Assembly: GCA_942493145.1 (NCBI GenBank)
Contig: OW818679.1
Coordinates: 3,968,001 to 4,032,000 of the forward strand
DNA: 64,000 bases
DNA from: ENR-C20 sp942493145
GTDB lineage: Bacteria > Bacillota > Clostridia > Acetivibrionales > DTU013
Reading direction: 5' to 3'
Shown: positions 17,534 to 26,898 of the stretch, piece by piece
How positions within the stretch are numbered: the stretch's first letter is position 1
Layout of the letters: every line of letters starts with the position of its first letter
The notes under the pieces: model-generated
The model's database searches: none
What the model was told of the DNA's origin: nothing
What the model saw: only the letters and a program-made list of their open reading frames with translations
Position numbers and translations under genes: made by a program

Positions 17534-18436
17534 CTAGGCAACAAGATTTGCCAATGCAATGGATAATAGCTTCTCTCTTGCGGATGCACCACGGGAGGTC
17601 AGGATAATCGGTACTTTTGCGCCGACAATAATGCCTGCCAGGGTTGCGTCGGGGATGAGCTCCCAGCACTTCCCAAGGATGTTGCCTGCGTGGATGTTGG
17701 GCTGCACTAAAATATCAAAGTTCCCGCTACATGGGCATGGGAAGTTTTTTGTTTCGGCACGCTGCTTGCTTAATGCCAGGTCATATGAAATCGGCCCCTC
17801 AACATAACAGTCTCCGAGTTCACCACGCTGGCACATTTCTTTCAGGGCTTTCGCATCCGTTGTTTCAACCATGTTTGGATCTACGGTTTCCTTGCAGCTC
17901 AGGACCGCAACCTTTGGAAGCGCATAACCCAACTTGTGCAGGGTTTCAACAGCATTCAGGATTATATCTCTTTTATTTTGAAGTGACGGATAGGCACACA
18001 TACCGCCATCTGTAGTAATAATGAGTTTGTGATAAAAAGGGAGTTGATAGAGTACGAGATGTGACATGACCCGGCCGGTTCTGAGATTATTCTCTTTTTT
18101 AACAATCGGTCTCAGTAAATCACTGGTTTCCAGCATCCCCTTCATGATGGAGCCGGCAGAACCTTCCTTTACAAGTTCTACGACTGTTTCCGCCGTATTC
18201 ATTCCCTTTGTGGCTTCAATTACATCATAATCCGAAGGGTTGGCTCCATGCTCCTTAAGTAGTTCTCTTATCTTAGGCACATCTCCAACAAGTATCGATT
18301 TCATAAGCCCTCTTTCCGTTGCTTCCACAACTGCAGATATGACATGGGGATGGTCGGCCGAAGCTACTGCAGTAATACATTTATTAGGGGCACCAATAGT
18401 CTGTTCCAAAATCCGATCGAAACTCTTATACTCCAT
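17534..18436 (-). CDS. ptb: Phosphate butyryltransferase family enzyme
   Basis: 300 residues of the phosphate acetyl/butyryltransferase fold ('AVASADHPHVISAVVEA', 'EGSAGSIMKGMLETSDLLRP', 'TDGGMCAYP', 'ILVQPNIHAGNILGKC', 'GAKVPIILTSRGASAREKL'). It exchanges CoA on a short or branched acyl-CoA for phosphate. It starts 9 bases after the buk stop, giving the order buk-ptb in transcription. In this cluster the acyl-CoA would come from IorA, so the natural substrate may be a branched or aryl-acyl-CoA rather than butyryl-CoA. Confidence 0.93.
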   Translation of the reverse strand: MEYKSFDRILEQTIGAPNKCITAVASADHPHVISAVVEATERGLMKSILVGDVPKIRELLKEHGANPSDYDVIEATKGMNTAETVVELVKEGSAGSIMKGMLETSDLLRPIVKKENNLRTGRVMSHLVLYQLPFYHKLIITTDGGMCAYPSLQNKRDIILNAVETLHKLGYALPKVAVLSCKETVDPNMVETTDAKALKEMCQRGELGDCYVEGPISYDLALSKQRAETKNFPCPCSGNFDILVQPNIHAGNILGKCWELIPDATLAGIIVGAKVPIILTSRGASAREKLLSIALANLVA

Positions 18437-18445
18437 AGCTGTCTC

Positions 18446-19513
18446 CTATCCCTCATATTGGCTTGCTGCCTCTTCTCCCCTTAACACCCGGATTGCACCC
18501 AGGGCCAATGCTTCCATTTCATTTTCTCCTGGCATGATTTCTACCGGTGCAATGTAAGCCACTCTTTTCTCAATCAGTGAGGTAAACTTTGTTGAGTATG
18601 CAATTCCACCTGTTAAAATAATCAGGTCTACATTTCCATCAACGACCGGTGCAAGGGATCCGATGCATTTTGCGACCTGGTACGCCATGGCTTCATAGAT
18701 CAGGCTTGCATGGGAATCCCCGTTCTCTATCCTGTCTTGTATTTCCCTGACATCAACAGTATTGAGATACGCTTTTAATCCACCATTTCCTCTTAAACAT
18801 TTTTTCATCTCAGCTTTTGTAAACTTGCCTGAATAGCATAGACTGACAAGGCTATTGGAAGGCACACCGCCCGCCCTTTCGGGAGAGAACGGACCTTCTT
18901 CATCACCTATGACATCGATAATCCGTCCCTGGGCATGTACATTGACTGATATTCCGCCTCCGAGGTGTGCAATGATGAAATTCATTTCATTATAATTCCT
19001 GCCATATTTCTTCGCGGCCTTTATTGCCATTGCTCTTGTATTTAAATAATGATTATAGCTCAGCCTCTGAATCTGAGGCAAACCTGAAATACGCGCCAGG
19101 TCTTGCATCTCATCTACTGCAACGGAATCATAAATATACGCCTTGATACCAAGCGGCGCCGCTATTTCGTAAGAAATCAAAGGGCCAAGATTCGAGGCAT
19201 GTTCCATAGTATTGATGTCTCTCAGCCTGTCGCACATATTTTTATTGACTTCATAGGCACCTGATTTTACCGGGGGTAGCTGCCCTCCTCTTCCGACGAC
19301 TGCGGACAATTCATTCAAATTATATCCGCTTTGTTCCAGAAACTTCAGAACAAAATCCTTGCGCATTTCAAACTGTTCAATGACAGTGGGAAATTTCTGC
19401 AATAGCTCCGTAGAATGGTTCAGGGTTTCGCACAATATTTCACTTTCGTTCTGATACACGGCTACTTTTGTAGATGTGGAACCCGGATTGATAGCCAAAA
19501 TTTTACATAGCAT
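18446..19513 (-). CDS. buk: Butyrate kinase family enzyme
   Basis: 355 residues of the ASKHA acetate/butyrate kinase fold. 'ILAINPGSTSTKVAVYQ' is the N-terminal phosphate-binding motif, 'NFIIAHLGGGISVNVHAQG' the second, and 'DLIILTGGIAYSTKF' the adenosine motif. The length matches butyrate kinases (about 355) rather than acetate kinase (about 400). It makes ATP from an acyl-phosphate supplied by Ptb. RBS GAGGAG. The 118 bases before it are AT-rich with no clear promoter, so it most likely depends on the upstream gene train. Confidence 0.94.
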   Translation of the reverse strand: MLCKILAINPGSTSTKVAVYQNESEILCETLNHSTELLQKFPTVIEQFEMRKDFVLKFLEQSGYNLNELSAVVGRGGQLPPVKSGAYEVNKNMCDRLRDINTMEHASNLGPLISYEIAAPLGIKAYIYDSVAVDEMQDLARISGLPQIQRLSYNHYLNTRAMAIKAAKKYGRNYNEMNFIIAHLGGGISVNVHAQGRIIDVIGDEEGPFSPERAGGVPSNSLVSLCYSGKFTKAEMKKCLRGNGGLKAYLNTVDVREIQDRIENGDSHASLIYEAMAYQVAKCIGSLAPVVDGNVDLIILTGGIAYSTKFTSLIEKRVAYIAPVEIMPGENEMEALALGAIRVLRGEEAASQYEG

Positions 19514-19631
19514 AGCTTACTCCTCTTTTCTTTGAGCAGATCCTTGCCGCCGAATTCATTTTTTTTACATTGTAATAACAATTGAAATTTAAATGTATAA
19601 TGATTTGATGTGAAAATGATTTGCAGTAACT

Positions 19632-20948
19632 TTAATTTGGTTTAATCCCGCCCTTCCGGATCATACATCCCTCCGGGTCAAATTCCATATCATAAAAACC
19701 ACTCAGGATTTCTACATCCGATCGGTCTTTCAACTCATCGTAATAATCTTCCGACACTTCTATTTCTTCCATTTCAAGAGTATTTTTTATCCGTACTACC
19801 CTTGCCTTGTTAAAGTCTATTCCATTACAGGTCCTTATGGCCAGCAAAACCGCTTCCCTGTCGTTATTCATATATAACGGTATTCTGCCCCCGTTGAGCA
19901 TTGTCGAAGTAATGACATTTATCCAGGTCAAATCAAAGTCAATATTGTTCAGGCATTCTCGCGTCGTAATGTCTGCTGCACTTAATCCACATCCATTATG
20001 GTGGGATTCTTCAGTAAGTCCTCTGATAAATAATTTTTTCAGATTTAAAACATCGTCAAAGCCTGGAGAGTTACCTCTGCCGGTTATGTTGGGATCGTGT
20101 CCGTTACCGCTTATATTCTTACCGATTTCATCTATAATCAGGACATCTATATCATGAAATTTGAACTTTGCTATTTTAGATTTTGCTATTTCCAGAAGAG
20201 CGGCATCTCTTTCCAGGATTTTGTCCTTCCCCATGACCTCCAGCTCGCTGATTTCATCATATGCATTCTGGACAATGCCTACACCGAACGCGAGAGGCGC
20301 CTTTTCCAAAAATACCTCACAAACCTGCGGTATCCTTTCTGCAAAGGATGAAAAGCCCATCATATGAAACATGGATGCTCCAACATGCTTTGCGATCCCT
20401 ATTGCCATCATTTTGGCCATACCGCTTTCATATTTTGCCCTGAAATCAGTGTGTGGCTTTACTTTGTTAAGAATTACGATGCCATCGGACTCATAGGCAT
20501 ATTTATCACAATATACCGGGGTCTTATCTTCCAGTTCTCCGATTTTTACGACCTCCATTGAAGACAAGACGGGTACTCCCATGGATTGTTCAGTTATATT
20601 ATAGCCCGCAATGAATTCCTTCTGACCTTCTGCCGTCGCCCCGCCGTGGCTTCCCATCGCAGGGATTATGAAAGGCTTTGCGCCCCATTCCTTCAATTGG
20701 TCGATGATGCTCCTGATAATCAAATCAAGATGAGGTATGCCCCTGCTGCCGGCAGTGATGCATATGCTTTTACCGGAAAACCACGTATTGTCAGCCAGGT
20801 TGCTTTTCATCTCCCTTTTTACCCAGGCAGCCAGATCCTCTATTTTATTGGAATCATAGATTTGCCTGATTTTCATCATACGTGGAAGTCGAATATCCTC
20901 CATACCCTGGACAATAACGTTAACAGGCGGAAAGTTTATAAAATTCAT
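19632..20948 (-). CDS. LarA-like (lactate racemase domain) protein
   Basis: About 438 residues from ATG 20948 (GGAGG 6 bases upstream). It matches the lactate-racemase N-terminal domain family (formerly DUF2088): 'ICITAGSRGIPHLDLII', 'IIPAMGSHGGATAEGQ' and 'NKVKPHTDFRAKYESGMAKM'. The His and Lys of the last motif correspond to the region that holds the nickel-pincer cofactor in LarA. This longer subgroup is not proven to be a lactate racemase. Lying between TRAP transporter genes and acyl kinase genes, with an Etf-linked dehydrogenase upstream, it could racemise or otherwise epimerise the imported 2-hydroxyacid. No larB, larC or larE gene is visible. Confidence 0.8.
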   Translation of the reverse strand: MNFINFPPVNVIVQGMEDIRLPRMMKIRQIYDSNKIEDLAAWVKREMKSNLADNTWFSGKSICITAGSRGIPHLDLIIRSIIDQLKEWGAKPFIIPAMGSHGGATAEGQKEFIAGYNITEQSMGVPVLSSMEVVKIGELEDKTPVYCDKYAYESDGIVILNKVKPHTDFRAKYESGMAKMMAIGIAKHVGASMFHMMGFSSFAERIPQVCEVFLEKAPLAFGVGIVQNAYDEISELEVMGKDKILERDAALLEIAKSKIAKFKFHDIDVLIIDEIGKNISGNGHDPNITGRGNSPGFDDVLNLKKLFIRGLTEESHHNGCGLSAADITTRECLNNIDFDLTWINVITSTMLNGGRIPLYMNNDREAVLLAIRTCNGIDFNKARVVRIKNTLEMEEIEVSEDYYDELKDRSDVEILSGFYDMEFDPEGCMIRKGGIKPN

Positions 20949-21014
20949 TTTGAAACCTCCAAATCCTACTTGCTGATTTCCGGCATTCGGTTTATACACC
21001 AATAATATCAATCT

Positions 21015-21539
21015 CTATGCTGCACTGGCATCTTCTATTTTTTTATTCTTATCATCTGGATCTTTTAATACAAGTAGTTGGGTTAATAATACAAGTGCAA
21101 AAATTCCGAATCCGAATGCACAAACAATTACAAATGGCCATTTAATAATATACAACACCGCAGAAGTGGTTCCTGATTTTATTTCGATAAATCCTTTGAC
21201 ACAAGTTTGCCAGGACATCAATCCATAATAGACAAATGCAATAAAATTGGCCACCCAAAGAAAAACCGTCTGGACTTTCTTGGGAAACATCTCTACAATG
21301 CTCGAAACGTCGATATGTCCTCTTATGACCTGGGTATATGCCATTGCAAAACTTAAAACAACAACCATGGCATACTCAATCAACTCATAGGTTGCAGCAA
21401 AAGGTTTATTAAAAACAAAACGCATAAATATGTCAATGATTATTAGAATTGTCATCAGCACCATCAACGAGACTCCGGATAAATTCAATCCTGCACTGAA
21501 ATTATATATGGCTTTTTTAATCTTTAATATCGTTGTCAT
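21015..21539 (-). CDS. dctQ: TRAP transporter small permease (DctQ type)
   Basis: About 174 residues with four membrane segments, as expected for DctQ. 'MTILIIIDIFMRFVFNKPF' and 'TYELIEYAMVVVLSFAMAY' are typical of the family. GGGAGG lies about 11 bases before ATG 21539, which I prefer to the ATG at 21560. It forms the membrane complex with the large subunit and is unusual only in lying after, not between, the other two TRAP genes. Confidence 0.9.
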   Translation of the reverse strand: MTTILKIKKAIYNFSAGLNLSGVSLMVLMTILIIIDIFMRFVFNKPFAATYELIEYAMVVVLSFAMAYTQVIRGHIDVSSIVEMFPKKVQTVFLWVANFIAFVYYGLMSWQTCVKGFIEIKSGTTSAVLYIIKWPFVIVCAFGFGIFALVLLTQLLVLKDPDDKNKKIEDASAA

Positions 21540-21636
21540 CACACTCAGCCTCCCTGCCATCCATTTTATTATACTAAAGCAAAATTCCAGGGGCAGTCGC
21601 CTGCCCCGGATAAATGACCTGAATCAGGTGTTGATC

Positions 21637-22761
21637 CTACTTTGTTTTATATTTTTCTATAAGCACCTTGACATCATCAACCAGCTTCTGAGCAGGGAAT
21701 CCTTTTGCTGCCAAGCCGTCAATCCAGGTTTTCTCAATCTGTTTTCCAACTTCAGTCCATTTAGCCATTTCTTCAGCAGAAAGAGTATTAAGTGTCATTC
21801 CGCCTTTAGTTAACTTATCTATAGTTCCTGCTTTGGTCTGATCAAATGCATCTGCAAACAACAATGCGCCTTTGAGTCCACACTCTTCATTAAATATCTT
21901 CTGAATATCTTCAGGCAGGCTGTCCCATTTCTGTTGGTTCATAACCATGAAGAAGGCTCCGGCCGATACGGGGACATCCAGATAATATTTTGTAATATCC
22001 TGTGCATTCAGCATGTCAAAGGATTCTGAAGTTGAAGCCCATCCGCTTACAACACCTTTTTCTACTGCCTGATATACATCACCCATAGGCATTGAAATAA
22101 CACCTGCGCCCAGAGCTTCATAAAACTTAAGCAGTGGTCCACCAGGACTGCGGATCTTCATTCCTTTCAGATCTTCCATTTTAGTTACAGGTTCCTTTGT
22201 TACAAGTCCCTGTGGCTGTTCATCGTGCATCAACAGCATGTGGGCATCGGTAAATGTTGTTTTGAAATAATCCGTGTTATTCCACAAATCCATCAAAACC
22301 TTGGTGCTGTGAGTTGCATCCTCGAATCCCAACATAGGAAGGGCGGTAACTTCAGCAAGGGGGAAACGGCTTGGGAACCATGATACAGGACCCCAGGTTA
22401 TATCGGCTATGCCGTTAAGAACCATGTCATACTGGTCTGCAGCTTTGCCAAGTGTCTGTGCCGGATAAATTTCAACATCAATTCTTCCGTTTGATGCTTT
22501 TTTAAGATTCTCAACAAGTCTGACATGACCATAGGTGTGCAAGAAGCTGTTCGTCCCATTAAAATGTGACAACTTAAATTTGTAAACCGTGTTGTCCGGT
22601 GCAGCAGGCCCTGCAGCCGTCGATGCCTCTGCAACAGCTGTCGATGCTGCTGTAGCCGCTGGTTCTGTTTTTGGTGGAGTACTGCCGCATCCTGCAAGCA
22701 GAGCTACTACAAGCATGAGTGATACTACAAGAGCTAAAAGCCTTTTCCCACTAATCTTCAT
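21637..22761 (-). CDS. dctP: TRAP transporter substrate-binding lipoprotein (DctP)
   Basis: 374 residues. Signal peptide with lipobox 'LLAGC' (Cys at about residue 25), an Ala/Thr-rich linker, then the DctP fold from about residue 60. 'MKIRSPGGPLLKFYEALGAG' contains the conserved Arg that binds the ligand carboxylate in this family, followed by 'PMGDVYQAVEKGVVSGW'. It captures an organic anion outside the membrane for sodium- or proton-driven uptake. A carboxylate ligand fits the downstream enzymes. Confidence 0.92.
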   Translation of the reverse strand: MKISGKRLLALVVSLMLVVALLAGCGSTPPKTEPAATAASTAVAEASTAAGPAAPDNTVYKFKLSHFNGTNSFLHTYGHVRLVENLKKASNGRIDVEIYPAQTLGKAADQYDMVLNGIADITWGPVSWFPSRFPLAEVTALPMLGFEDATHSTKVLMDLWNNTDYFKTTFTDAHMLLMHDEQPQGLVTKEPVTKMEDLKGMKIRSPGGPLLKFYEALGAGVISMPMGDVYQAVEKGVVSGWASTSESFDMLNAQDITKYYLDVPVSAGAFFMVMNQQKWDSLPEDIQKIFNEECGLKGALLFADAFDQTKAGTIDKLTKGGMTLNTLSAEEMAKWTEVGKQIEKTWIDGLAAKGFPAQKLVDDVKVLIEKYKTK

Positions 22762-22883
22762 GTTCTATCCTCCTATTTTTTATTATGTTTTACGAAAATA
22801 TTATAATTTTCGTTTACATCAACCTTTATTCCAAACATTTTCATAGAATTTATCAGTACAGTTTTACAATTAATTCTTTTGTC

Positions 22884-24188
22884 TTAAGATCCAAGAAGAG
22901 TTGGTAAGGTTGTAACTATTTGAGGGAACGCTGTAATCAGGATCAACAATATAATAATGGCAGCCAGGAAGGGCCCAATGCCCTTGTAAATCTTCATCAT
23001 GGGGATGCTTTTGTCCATACCGGAAATAACAAACACGTTTATTCCAACCGGCGGGCAAATCATACCCGAAGTCATTACTAAAACAAGGAATACCCCGAAC
23101 CAGACCGGATCAAACCCCAGTGCAACAATGAGAGGATAAAAAATTGGAACCGTCACCAGCATCATTCCCATCTCATCCATGATGGCACCAAGGAATATGA
23201 AAAGCGCGGCAATCGCAGCTATAATGACATATTTGCTTACCGGAAGACCGGCAAGGAACTCGGCGCAAACAGAAGGCAGCCGCGATACTGTGAAAAAGTA
23301 GCCCAGCAGCATTGCACCTACAATGATTCCAAACAGCATGGCCACTGTTCTTCCCGTTGCCAAAATTGCATTTTTTAAAACTGTGAGATTAAATCTTTTA
23401 CGCAGCATGGAAGCTACGGCAATCCCGATTACTCCAACAGCACCTGCCTCGTTAACAGTAAAGACCCCTGTCAATATACCGCCCATTACCAAAATTATAA
23501 CAAGAATTACATCTTTTATTTTGTAGAGTGCCAGCCATCTTTCTTTCCATGGGTATCGTTCGCCTTTGGGACCCATGGATGGATTTAGCCTTATCCTGAT
23601 ATAAATGGATACCATAAAAAGCACCATAAGACAAAGACCTGGAACGATTACCGACATGAACAGCTTGCTTATTGAATTTGCAGTTGTAATACCATAGACT
23701 GTGAGCAGAACACTTGGTGGAACCATGGCGCCCAGACAAGACGAGCAGGCGACCGTTGCAGCCGCTAACCCATGATCATATTTATGCTCCTTCATTGCAG
23801 GTAACGCAACAGCTCCCATAGTTGCTGTCGTTGCAGTATTGGCGCCGCAAAGGGAACCAACCATGGCGCATGCGGCTACAGTTGAAATCGCCAGCCCCCC
23901 GGTTATATGTCCCAGCCATTTTTGAGCACAGTCAAATAACTCGTTAGCCAAACCGGATGTAGACAACAATTGTCCCATTAAGACGAAGAAAATTACAACG
24001 CTCATGCCATAGTTTGCAAGGGTGGCATAAGGTACTGTCTGTAGTAATCCAAAAACGCCCTTCCATCCCACAATCATTCCAAACCCGACTAACCCTGTAA
24101 CACCCATAGCAACACCAATCTGAACCCGGAACATGAGCAAGATGATCATTACTCCAAGACCTATAAAGCCGATAATAGTAGGATCCAT
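22884..24188 (-). CDS. dctM: TRAP transporter large permease (DctM type)
   Basis: About 434 residues with many membrane segments (around twelve). 'CAMVGSLCGANTATTATMGAVALPAM' and 'SSCLGAMVPPSVLLTVYGI' are the DctM hallmark regions. ATG 24188 follows GGGGGA and is preferred over ATG 24212. It is the first transporter gene after the FAD dehydrogenase in the direction of transcription, with 38 bases between them. Confidence 0.92.
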   Translation of the reverse strand: MDPTIIGFIGLGVMIILLMFRVQIGVAMGVTGLVGFGMIVGWKGVFGLLQTVPYATLANYGMSVVIFFVLMGQLLSTSGLANELFDCAQKWLGHITGGLAISTVAACAMVGSLCGANTATTATMGAVALPAMKEHKYDHGLAAATVACSSCLGAMVPPSVLLTVYGITTANSISKLFMSVIVPGLCLMVLFMVSIYIRIRLNPSMGPKGERYPWKERWLALYKIKDVILVIILVMGGILTGVFTVNEAGAVGVIGIAVASMLRKRFNLTVLKNAILATGRTVAMLFGIIVGAMLLGYFFTVSRLPSVCAEFLAGLPVSKYVIIAAIAALFIFLGAIMDEMGMMLVTVPIFYPLIVALGFDPVWFGVFLVLVMTSGMICPPVGINVFVISGMDKSIPMMKIYKGIGPFLAAIIILLILITAFPQIVTTLPTLLGS

Positions 24189-24226
24189 ATCCAGTATTCC
24201 CCCTTTTGCCATATTTTCTATTGTGT

Positions 24227-25633
24227 TTACTTCACAACTTTTCCCGGATTCAGTATGTTCTTCTCGTCAAAGGCCATCTTGACGGCCTGGAACAGTCTGA
24301 ATGTGCGTTTACCCACAAAATCCCTCAGCGCATCCACCTTTGCATGGCCTATGCCATGCTCGCCGGACACCTGACCGCCCATCTCCTTCGATTTGGCATA
24401 CAATTCTGTAAGTGCGGCATGAGTGGCATGGTGCCATTCTTCCTCGGACATATCGTCGCGGAGCATGGAAACATGGATGTTCCCATCGCCGGCGTGGCCG
24501 ATTGTTGTTATATGCAGCCTGTTCTCGCTGCATACCTTCCTTGCGAACTGCTCGAATTCAGCTATCCTGTTGCGGGGTACGACGACATCACATTCATCCA
24601 GCTGTGTCGTTGCAGCCTTTATGGCTTCAAGTGTTTTGCCCCGCACCGACCAAACCGATTCCTTACGTTCATCCGTGTCGCATATGTAAACGTCCAAAGC
24701 CCCTGAATCCAGGCATATCTGCGCAGCAAGGTCGCTGTAATACTCTACCTCGCTTTTCAAATTACCGTCAAAGGTCAGAATCAGGAAAGCATCCGAGGTC
24801 TTCTCCGGAAACTTCTTTCCGAGGAACTGTTCTGTTGCGTCTATGACATCCCTCTGCAGGTATTCGAGGGCATTGGGTATAAGCTTCGCCATGAAGAATT
24901 TCGGCACAGTTTCAATACATTGTGGAAGTGTTGAAAATGCCGCAAGGAGACTTATGGACCTTTTGGGCAATGGGAGCAACCTGAGGGTTATTTTCGTCGC
25001 AATGCAAAGCGTGCCTTCCGATCCGATGACAAGATCCTTAAGTGCATATCCTGATGTATTCTTGGCAACATTGCTACTCAGCTGTATTATCTCGCCATCA
25101 GGCAGCACCACTTCCATAGACCTGACATAGTCTCTTGTTACGCCATACTTGACGGCACGCATCCCACCTGCGTTGGTCATGACGTTTCCGCCTATGGTCG
25201 CAGACCTCTCACCCGGCTCGGGCGGATACATAAGATCCAGCTTTACAGCCTCGGCGGAAAGATCCATGAGTAGGACGCCTGGTTCTACATCCACTGTAAG
25301 GTTTTCGAGGTCGAAGCCCAGTATCCTGTTCATTTTTGCGAGGGATAGTATAATACCGCCGTACTTTGCCACCGCACCACCGGAAAGGCCTGTGCCTGCG
25401 CCCCTTGGCACCACCGGTATGCAGTTGTCCCAGCAGTATTTCATGACTTTCGACACTTCTTCAGCCGTCGTTGCTTCAACTACTGCTTCCGGCACGTATA
25501 AACCGAATTCCGGTGCTTCGTCATGGGAGTATTCCTCTTTGATATCATCTCCGGAATGTACCCTGTCCGGTGCAATAACGCTCTTCAAATATTCAATGCC
25601 GGCATTTGTCAGCTTGTTGAAATTATAATTCAT
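24227..25633 (-). CDS. FAD-linked 2-hydroxyacid dehydrogenase (LctD/GlcD type)
   Basis: 468 residues from ATG 25633, set by GGAGG 6 bases upstream; the longer frame to 25777 is coding sequence of etfA in another frame. The VAO/PCMH FAD fold is plain: 'VVPRGAGTGLSGGAV' pyrophosphate loop, 'ERSATIGGNVMTNAGGMRAVKYG', and C-terminal 'TTIGHAGDGNIHVSML' with 'SGEHGIGHAK'. These are GlcD/D-lactate dehydrogenase motifs. Directly preceded by etfB and etfA, it matches the order of the Acetobacterium lctBCD electron-bifurcating lactate dehydrogenase. It should oxidise a 2-hydroxyacid to the 2-oxoacid and pass electrons to Etf. Whether lactate or a larger hydroxyacid is used is open. Confidence 0.9.
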   Translation of the reverse strand: MNYNFNKLTNAGIEYLKSVIAPDRVHSGDDIKEEYSHDEAPEFGLYVPEAVVEATTAEEVSKVMKYCWDNCIPVVPRGAGTGLSGGAVAKYGGIILSLAKMNRILGFDLENLTVDVEPGVLLMDLSAEAVKLDLMYPPEPGERSATIGGNVMTNAGGMRAVKYGVTRDYVRSMEVVLPDGEIIQLSSNVAKNTSGYALKDLVIGSEGTLCIATKITLRLLPLPKRSISLLAAFSTLPQCIETVPKFFMAKLIPNALEYLQRDVIDATEQFLGKKFPEKTSDAFLILTFDGNLKSEVEYYSDLAAQICLDSGALDVYICDTDERKESVWSVRGKTLEAIKAATTQLDECDVVVPRNRIAEFEQFARKVCSENRLHITTIGHAGDGNIHVSMLRDDMSEEEWHHATHAALTELYAKSKEMGGQVSGEHGIGHAKVDALRDFVGKRTFRLFQAVKMAFDEKNILNPGKVVK

Positions 25634-25650
25634 TATATCCTCCACGTCTC

Positions 25651-26898
25651 TCAAGCCAGGCCACCTCCCTGCTGTACTCCGTCCAGCTGTAATCCGCAGC
25701 CTTCCAATATCCCGGCGCCCTCTTTCAACTTGTTTATCAACACAGGCAGCACGTCGTAAAGATCGCCCTCGATGCAATAATTGGCTACATTGAAAATAGG
25801 TGCATCCTTATCAGTGTTGACAGCAATTATGCATTCGGAGGACTTCATCCCTGCCACGAACTGTACGGTCCCTGAAACCCCGAACGTCATTATCAGCTTG
25901 GGCTTTACAGTTCTTCCCGAGAGCCCTATTTGCTGCTTGTGACTGCCCCAGCCGTTTTCGATGAGGGGACGGGTGACTGCCAGCTGTCCTCCAAGGAGTT
26001 CTGCCAGTTCCGACAGCATGTTCAGGTCGTCTTTTGACTTGAGTCCTCTGCCACCTACCACAAGCACCTCAGCCTCTTCGATGCCGGGATGCTTTTCAGT
26101 CACAGAGGTTTTAAGTATTTTTATCTTCGATGCCAGCATTGCCGGCGTGACTTCGCATATCACCTCTTCGCCCTCGTGTCTGCAATCAGCTTCCGCCCTG
26201 TCCATGACTTTGTACCTGACAGTGGCGAATTGTGGCCTCGCATTGGGCGTTATTATCTGTGCCATTATGTTGCCGCCAAAGGCGGGCCTTATCTGTACGA
26301 GATCGGTGTTTTCCTTGATCTGCAACTCTGTGCAGTCGGCGGTAAGTCCTGTCCTGAAACGTGTGCTGATCCTTGGAGCAAGGGATCTGCCGAGAGAGGT
26401 GGCCCCTACCAGTACTACTGATGGCATGACCCTGCTGATACAATCTTCAAACACATTTGTCTGGCAGTCAGCCCTGAAGCCCTTTAATTGATCATGTTCG
26501 TATACAAAAACCTTGTCCGCGCCATGCTCTATCAATGTCTGGGTATATTTCCGGGAATTTTCGTCCCCGATTACAAGTGCATATACGGGATGACTCACCT
26601 TTGACGCAAGTTTCCGGGCCTCTCCGAGGAGCTCCAGAACTACAGGGTGTATCCCCGAATCATCATGCTCAACATAGACCAGGATACCCTTCCACTTCGT
26701 GGCATCGACCTTCACCCTTGCATCATCCAGCAGGGAAATGGCGCCCAGTGGGCATTTCTTTATACATATCCTGCACATCTTGCAGGCCGCATTCACTTCG
26801 ATTCCTTCGTTTCCAGCCTCGAGTGCCTTGAAAGGACAAGCTTCAACACATTGCCCGCATAGGTTGCATTTTTGTTTATTGAAGAAAAGTGTAGACAT
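25651..26898 (-). CDS. etfA: Electron transfer flavoprotein alpha with ferredoxin domain
   Basis: 415 residues. The first 60 are a 2[4Fe-4S] ferredoxin-like domain ('CNLCGQCVEACP' and 'CKMCRICIKKCP'), as in the EtfA of lactate- and caffeyl-CoA-type bifurcating complexes. The Etf alpha N-domain follows (about 70-250), then the FAD domain with 'VVGGRGLKSKDDLNMLSELA', 'GWGSHKQQIGLSGRTVKP' and 'GVSGTVQFVAGMKSSE'. Its ATG shares one base with the etfB stop (TAATG). The extra iron-sulfur domain supports electron bifurcation with ferredoxin rather than simple electron transfer. Confidence 0.93.
   Translation of the reverse strand: MSTLFFNKQKCNLCGQCVEACPFKALEAGNEGIEVNAACKMCRICIKKCPLGAISLLDDARVKVDATKWKGILVYVEHDDSGIHPVVLELLGEARKLASKVSHPVYALVIGDENSRKYTQTLIEHGADKVFVYEHDQLKGFRADCQTNVFEDCISRVMPSVVLVGATSLGRSLAPRISTRFRTGLTADCTELQIKENTDLVQIRPAFGGNIMAQIITPNARPQFATVRYKVMDRAEADCRHEGEEVICEVTPAMLASKIKILKTSVTEKHPGIEEAEVLVVGGRGLKSKDDLNMLSELAELLGGQLAVTRPLIENGWGSHKQQIGLSGRTVKPKLIMTFGVSGTVQFVAGMKSSECIIAVNTDKDAPIFNVANYCIEGDLYDVLPVLINKLKEGAGILEGCGLQLDGVQQGGGLA

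Noticed and set aside
24213..25777. Longer N-terminus for the FAD dehydrogenase (to 25777)
   Set aside because: The additional residues are Arg-rich out-of-frame etfA sequence, and GGAGG marks the ATG at 25633.
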